The translations under genes and the position numbers were made by a program. A DNA stretch of 16,821 nt from CBDUEV01 sp965366365 (GTDB lineage Bacteria > Actinomycetota > Acidimicrobiia > Spongiisociales > JAENVV01). The DNA lies in assembly GCA_965366365.1 (NCBI GenBank), contig CBDUEV010000065.1:1-16821 (forward strand). The letters run 5' to 3'. Below are positions 12,847-16,821 of the stretch, one piece after another (the stretch's first letter is position 1; each line of letters begins with the position of its first letter). The notes beneath the pieces were generated by a model that did no database searches, was not told where the DNA came from, and saw nothing but the letters and a program-made list of their open reading frames with translations.

Positions 12847-14187
12847 ATGAAAAACTGGAAAGCCCTCCTTGGGCTCCTCCTCGCTTTCTCCATGCTCGTA
12901 GCCGCGTGCGGCGACGACACTGCGGAGACGACCGAGGTGACCGAGGCGGCCGTCGAAACGACCGTCGCCGAGACCACCACCACCGCCGCCGAGACCACCA
13001 CCACCGAAGCGGCTCCGGCCGAGTCGACGACGACCACACTGCCCCCGGTTGTGCGCGCCGACGCCGATCTGGTCATCTGGGCGGATGACACACGCGCCCC
13101 GGCCATCACTCCTTTCGCTGAGCAGTTCGCCGCCGAAAACGGACTGACCGTTGCGGTTCAGGAAATCGGCTTTGGCGACATCCGCGACCGGCTGGTCGTG
13201 GCAGCTCCTGCCGGCGAAGGACCAGACATCATCATCGGTGCCCACGACTGGCTCGGAAAGCTCGTTACCAGCGGTGTGGTTGCTCCGATGGACCTCGGCG
13301 ACGTGGAAGCCGAGCTGCGGCCGGCCGCCGTGTCTGCTTTCAACTACGAAGGCCAGATCTACGGACTTCCGTACGCCATCGAGAACGTCGCCCTGATCCG
13401 CAACACGGACCTCGTGCCCGATTCGCCCGCCACCTTCGAGGAACTCGAGACGGTTGCGCTCGGTCTTCTGGAGGCCGGTGAGGTCGAGATCCCACTGGCT
13501 CTGCAGGAGAACGGCAACGGCGATCCCTTCCACAACTACCCACTGTTCACGTCGCTGGGCGGCTATGTCTTCGGACTGAACGCCGACGGAAGCTACAACG
13601 CCGACGATGTCGGCATCGACTCCGAAGGCGGCTTGGCCGCGGCCGGAGCGTTTGCTGCCTGGGCCGAATCAGGGCTCATCGACGTCGACGTCACGTATGA
13701 CGTGATGACGGAGAGCTTCGGGAACGGCACGGCACCATTCGCCATCACCGGTCCGTGGGCGCTTCCGAACTTCGAGAACGTCAACTATGTGGTCGAGCCG
13801 ATTCCGTCGGCCGCCGGTGGAGAGCCGCGACCCTTCATTGCCGTGCAAGGCTTCATGGTATCGGCGTTTGCGGAGAACCCGCTCTTCGCCCAGACCTTTG
13901 TCTTGGACTTCATGTCGACGCAAGAGGCGCAGGTTGCCATCTTCGAGGCCGACCCCCGGCCGCCGGCACACCTGGGCGCTTTCGATGAGGTTGCCGCTGG
14001 CAACGCCAACATCGCCGGTTTCGGCGAAGCCGGCGCCAATGGCTACCCGATGCCGAGCATCTCGGCCATGGACTCGGTCTGGACCGCCTGGACCGACGCC
14101 TATCAGCTGGTCTTGACCGGCAGCGATCCGGAGGAAGCGTTCACCAACGCCGCCGATCAGATTCGCACGCTGATCGCTGAAGGCTGA
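12847..14187 (+). CDS. malE: Maltose/maltodextrin-binding lipoprotein MalE
   Basis: A 446-residue substrate-binding protein for a CUT1 ABC importer. A lipid signal peptide ends in the lipobox VAAC with C21; residues 24-67 are a Thr/Glu/Ala linker that tethers the domain to the membrane. The mature part is collinear with E. coli MalE: AHDW at 132-135, GLPYAIENVALIRNTDL at 173-189, DVGIDSEGG at 254-262, TGPWALPNF at 301-309 (W304 at the position of the sugar-stacking W230) and MPSISAMDSVW at 402-412 (W412 at the position of W340). AAGGAA lies 4 nt before the ATG. It heads malE-malF-malG, and a terminator hairpin after it probably makes it more abundant than the permeases. Maltodextrin is the likely ligand; trehalose or another glucan cannot be excluded. 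Confidence 0.9.
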   Translation: MKNWKALLGLLLAFSMLVAACGDDTAETTEVTEAAVETTVAETTTTAAETTTTEAAPAESTTTTLPPVVRADADLVIWADDTRAPAITPFAEQFAAENGLTVAVQEIGFGDIRDRLVVAAPAGEGPDIIIGAHDWLGKLVTSGVVAPMDLGDVEAELRPAAVSAFNYEGQIYGLPYAIENVALIRNTDLVPDSPATFEELETVALGLLEAGEVEIPLALQENGNGDPFHNYPLFTSLGGYVFGLNADGSYNADDVGIDSEGGLAAAGAFAAWAESGLIDVDVTYDVMTESFGNGTAPFAITGPWALPNFENVNYVVEPIPSAAGGEPRPFIAVQGFMVSAFAENPLFAQTFVLDFMSTQEAQVAIFEADPRPPAHLGAFDEVAAGNANIAGFGEAGANGYPMPSISAMDSVWTAWTDAYQLVLTGSDPEEAFTNAADQIRTLIAEG

Positions 14188-14273
14188 TCAGTCAGTGACA
14201 CCCGACGAACCAGGCAGGGAAGGGACAGCCGGATCTCATGATTCGGGTCCCGGCCCTGCCGGCTCGTCTTCGA

Positions 14274-14306
14274 CCCGGGGGGATTCGTCCCCCCGGGTTT
14301 CTATTT
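14274..14306 (+). terminator. UUCG-capped intrinsic terminator between malE and malF
   Basis: Arms CCCGGGGGGA (14274-14283) and TCCCCCCGGG (14288-14297) form a perfect 10-bp stem closed by TTCG, one of the most stable RNA tetraloops, followed by TTTCTATTT. It lies 87 nt after the malE stop and 9 nt before the proposed malF start. Partial read-through would give high MalE and lower MalF/MalG. Confidence 0.87.
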
Positions 14307-14314
14307 CCACCGGC

Positions 14315-15823
14315 ATGATCATCAAGCTGTTGTTCCTGGCGGGGGTCAACGCCGCGGCCATGTCGGCGCTCCCGGCCATGTATGCGCAGCGCTGGTGGGG
14401 TGGTCTCGCAGCCGTGGTCATGGCCACGGTCTTGATCGACATCGCCTACCTGACCAAGCGCGCCATCCCCCTCAAGTACTTGGTGCCGGGCACGATCTTT
14501 GCGCTGATCTTCCAGGTCGTGCCGGTCATCTATAGCGGCTACATCGCCTTCACCAACTACGGCACCGGCAACGTGCTCACCAAGGAGCAGGCGCTCGACA
14601 ACATTGACAGCCGGGTTTCGAACGTGCCGGGGGCCACTCGCTATCAGATCGATGTTCTGGCAGGAGACGGTGGCCTCGGTGACTTCGCGCTGCTCCTCAC
14701 CGACGACGAGGGAGACCTGTTCCTCGGCACCCCCGACGGTCTTCAGGACGTCGAGGCGGCCGACGTCGTCACGAACGACACCGGCAAGGTGCTGGAGGTC
14801 GATGGCTTCGAGGCTGTGGCGCTGCGGGATCTCGCGGACCGTCAGGACGAGCTGCAAAGCGAATTCGAAGTGCCGACCGACGAGGGTGTCATCCGAGTGG
14901 TCACTCTCACCACCGCCGCCCTCTACGAGGTGTCCTACGTCTACGACGAGACCACGGACACCGTCACCGATCTGGCCACCGGCACCGTGTACACGGCTGT
15001 GGAGGGCAACTTCGTCGCGGAGACAGGCGAGATCCTCAGCCCCGGGTGGGTGGCCCAAATCGGCTTCGACAACTTCACCCGCATCCTCACCTCCGAAGCC
15101 ATTCGAGGTCCTTTCGTCCGCGTTCTGCTCTGGAACTACGCCTTCGCCATCCTCTCGGTGATCCTCACCTTCGCGGTCGGGTTGGGCCTGGCCGTGGCCC
15201 TCAACCACCCGGAGCTGGGCGGCCGGCGCCTCTACCGATCCTTCCTGATCATCCCCTATGCCTTGCCCAGCTTCATGACCGCCCTGCTCTGGGCCGGGAT
15301 GTTCAATCAAGAGTTCGGGGTCATCAACGATTTGTTGGGCGCCGATATCCCCTGGCTGCGAGATCCCTGGCTGGCCAAGGCGTCCGTGCTGCTCGTCAAC
15401 ACGTGGCTGGGTTTCCCCTATATGTTCCTGATCTCGACAGGCGCCCTTCAGGCCATTCCCGCCGAGCTGAACGAAGCCGCCTTCGTGGACGGTGCCACAC
15501 CGCGCCAAGCCTTCCGCAGGGTCACCTTCCCGTTGCTCCTCGTCTCGCTGGCTCCGCTCCTGATCGCCTCGTTTGCCTTCAACTTCAACAACTTCAACAT
15601 CATCTTCTTGCTCAATCAGGGAGGTCCTCCCATCGAAGGGGCGCAGACCCCGGCAGGGCACACCGACATCCTCATCAGCTACACGTACCGCCTTGCCTTC
15701 GAGAGCGGCAGCGGCCAGGACTTCGGCTTCGCCTCAGCCATCGCCATCTTGATCTTCATCATGGTCGCCACGATCTCGGCGATCAGTTTCCGCCGTAGCC
15801 GAGCCCTCGAGGAGCTGACCTGA
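14315..15823 (+). CDS. malF: Maltose transporter permease MalF with P2-type periplasmic domain
   Basis: A 502-residue permease collinear with E. coli MalF (514 residues). Three N-terminal helices end in YIAFTNYG; about 170 residues of soluble insertion (ending near LSPGW) match the MalF P2 domain that contacts MalE; the core helices include FNQEFGVIN, VNTWLGFPYMF, the coupling EAA loop NEAAFVDGATPRQAF, IASFAFNFNNF and TPAGHTDILISYTYRLAF. The frame is open back to a GTG at 14195, but those 40 codons have far weaker G/C at the third base, encode only Gly/Ser/Pro-rich sequence and contain the terminator, so the ATG at 14315 is preferred despite lacking a clear ribosome site. The stop shares one base with malG (TGATG). 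Confidence 0.9.
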   Translation: MIIKLLFLAGVNAAAMSALPAMYAQRWWGGLAAVVMATVLIDIAYLTKRAIPLKYLVPGTIFALIFQVVPVIYSGYIAFTNYGTGNVLTKEQALDNIDSRVSNVPGATRYQIDVLAGDGGLGDFALLLTDDEGDLFLGTPDGLQDVEAADVVTNDTGKVLEVDGFEAVALRDLADRQDELQSEFEVPTDEGVIRVVTLTTAALYEVSYVYDETTDTVTDLATGTVYTAVEGNFVAETGEILSPGWVAQIGFDNFTRILTSEAIRGPFVRVLLWNYAFAILSVILTFAVGLGLAVALNHPELGGRRLYRSFLIIPYALPSFMTALLWAGMFNQEFGVINDLLGADIPWLRDPWLAKASVLLVNTWLGFPYMFLISTGALQAIPAELNEAAFVDGATPRQAFRRVTFPLLLVSLAPLLIASFAFNFNNFNIIFLLNQGGPPIEGAQTPAGHTDILISYTYRLAFESGSGQDFGFASAIAILIFIMVATISAISFRRSRALEELT

Positions 15824-16743
15824 TGGTCGCCGACAGCACTCCCATTGCCGTACCGAAGGTGGAAGTCAGCCAGCCGAGCGGACCGATCCGGTTCACCCGA
15901 TGGTTCCGAAAGCTCGGGTGGCGTCACGTGGTGGCCTGGCTGGCTTTGGCGTTTGCGCTGTTCCCCGCTGTCTGGGTGATCTCGGCGGCTTTCAACCCAC
16001 TCGGCACCCTCCGGTCGCAGCGGCTGATTCCCGACGGCGCCACCTTGCAGAACTTCCGCGACCTCTTCGATCAAACCGATTTCCTCGCCTGGTACGGAAA
16101 CACGATGTTGATCGCCGGAGGCGCCGCCGCGCTACAGGTCCTGCTGTCGTCGTTTGCCGCCTACGCGTTCTCCCGGATGCGATTCAAGGGTCGCCGGACC
16201 GGGCTCTTGTCGGTGCTGCTCATCCAGATGTTCCCGCAGCTCCTCGCCTTCGTGGCCATCTTCCTCATGATGGTGTCCATCAAGGACTTCTTCCCGGGGA
16301 TCGGCTTGGGGACCCGGGCCGGTTTGCTCCTCGTGTACATGGGTGGCGCCATGGGCGTCAACACCTGGTTGATGAAGGGGTTCTTCGACACCATCCCGGT
16401 GGACCTCGATGAGTCGGCGAAGGTGGACGGAGCGACTCACTCGCAAATCTTTTTCAGGATCGTCCTGCCGCTCGTCGCCCCGATCCTGGCCGTGGTATTT
16501 CTCCTGTCGTTCATCTTCCTCATCAACGACTTCGTCCTCGCAGACGCCGTCCTCGGCCAGGGGAGTCCGGAGAACTACACCCTCTCCATCGGGCTCTACC
16601 GGTTCCTCTCCGATCAGTTCAACCTGCGGTGGGGGCCGTTCGCGGCCGGGTCGCTGCTGGCCGCCATCCCGATCATCCTGCTCTTCCTGTTCCTCCAGCG
16701 ATACATCGTCTCCGGCCTGACCGCCGGATCGGTCAAGGGATGA
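15823..16743 (+). CDS. malG: Maltose transporter permease MalG
   Basis: A 306-residue permease, the partner of MalF. A ~30-residue polar cytosolic N-terminus precedes six membrane helices. The EAA coupling loop ESAKVDGATHSQIFFRIVLP is at about 197-216, followed by PILAVVFLLSFIF. The end, GLTAGSVKG, nearly equals the E. coli MalG terminus, which reaches into the MalF cavity. The ATG at 15823 overlaps the malF TGA by one base, with GGAG 10 nt upstream. It is the last gene seen in the importer; the 78 bases after it contain no supported gene. Confidence 0.92.
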   Translation: MVADSTPIAVPKVEVSQPSGPIRFTRWFRKLGWRHVVAWLALAFALFPAVWVISAAFNPLGTLRSQRLIPDGATLQNFRDLFDQTDFLAWYGNTMLIAGGAAALQVLLSSFAAYAFSRMRFKGRRTGLLSVLLIQMFPQLLAFVAIFLMMVSIKDFFPGIGLGTRAGLLLVYMGGAMGVNTWLMKGFFDTIPVDLDESAKVDGATHSQIFFRIVLPLVAPILAVVFLLSFIFLINDFVLADAVLGQGSPENYTLSIGLYRFLSDQFNLRWGPFAAGSLLAAIPIILLFLFLQRYIVSGLTAGSVKG

Positions 16744-16821
16744 ACCGCTAGAGAGGCGCTCGCCCCACGACCGCCGAGCCGACCCTCGCCACGCTTGCCG
16801 GCACGACTTCGAAAGATCATC

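Noticed and set aside
14195..14314. GTG-started 40-residue extension of MalF
   Set aside because: Only about 60% of its third positions are G/C, against nearly all in the rest of malF. It encodes Gly/Ser/Pro-rich filler and includes the terminator stem. Kept only as a possible regulatory frame.
14192..15661. 489-codon open frame on the minus strand opposite malF
   Set aside because: MalF is collinear with a known protein across this region. The antisense product is rich in His/Glu/Gly without domains.
16744..16821. Start of a next gene after malG
   Set aside because: No start codon with a ribosome site or recognisable protein beginning is visible in 78 bases. The minus-strand frame there runs into malG and looks like a shadow.

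Overview
The window is high-GC DNA with strongly G/C-ending codons and about 15 protein genes. It looks like an actinobacterium. The evidence is an F420-type LLM oxidoreductase, lipoproteins with long Thr-rich linkers, many 4-nt GTGA/ATGA start-stop overlaps, -10 boxes of the form TAGNNT 6-8 nt before start codons (leaderless genes), and GTTT-N16-GGGTA promoters of the actinobacterial SigB/SigF type. An Acidimicrobiia-like lineage is my best guess from the Thr-rich lipoproteins, but this is inference. No tRNA, rRNA, CRISPR array, insertion sequence or phage gene was seen.

Layout. (1) 1-98: the Asp-rich end of a probable upstream gene. (2) 197-2868: a flavin monooxygenase facing a two-gene minus-strand operon (LLM oxidoreductase, then RraA-family protein), followed by a divergent Thr-rich lipoprotein (2934-3803). 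(3) 4056-6068: a stress island with DUF6328-like membrane protein, Dps and a 49-residue membrane protein on the minus strand, and mscL divergent on the plus strand. The divergent gap carries two outward-facing promoters with identical GTTT-N16-GGGTA architecture. (4) 6287-9410: a membrane-lipid group with an LPG-synthase-TM/flippase-like protein, a translationally coupled CREST/alkaline-ceramidase-like protein, and a convergent overlapping glycerolipid acyltransferase. (5) 9539-11381: a three-gene YxlE-YxlF-YxlG-like unit (PLDc_N small protein, ABC ATPase, ABC permease) joined by GTGA overlaps. (6) 11409-16743: a maltose/maltodextrin importer, in the order small ORF, MalK-like ATPase, malE, malF, malG.

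The importer is the most unusual part. MalE, MalF and MalG are collinear with the E. coli proteins, including a large P2-type periplasmic insertion in MalF, which is uncommon in actinobacteria. The adjacent MalK-like ATPase has a degenerate ABC signature (LSAGH) and Asn in place of the switch histidine. A perfect 10-bp UUCG-capped terminator hairpin lies between malE and malF. It probably sets the excess of binding protein over permease, and it helps place the malF start at 14315. No second, intact MalK is in the window.
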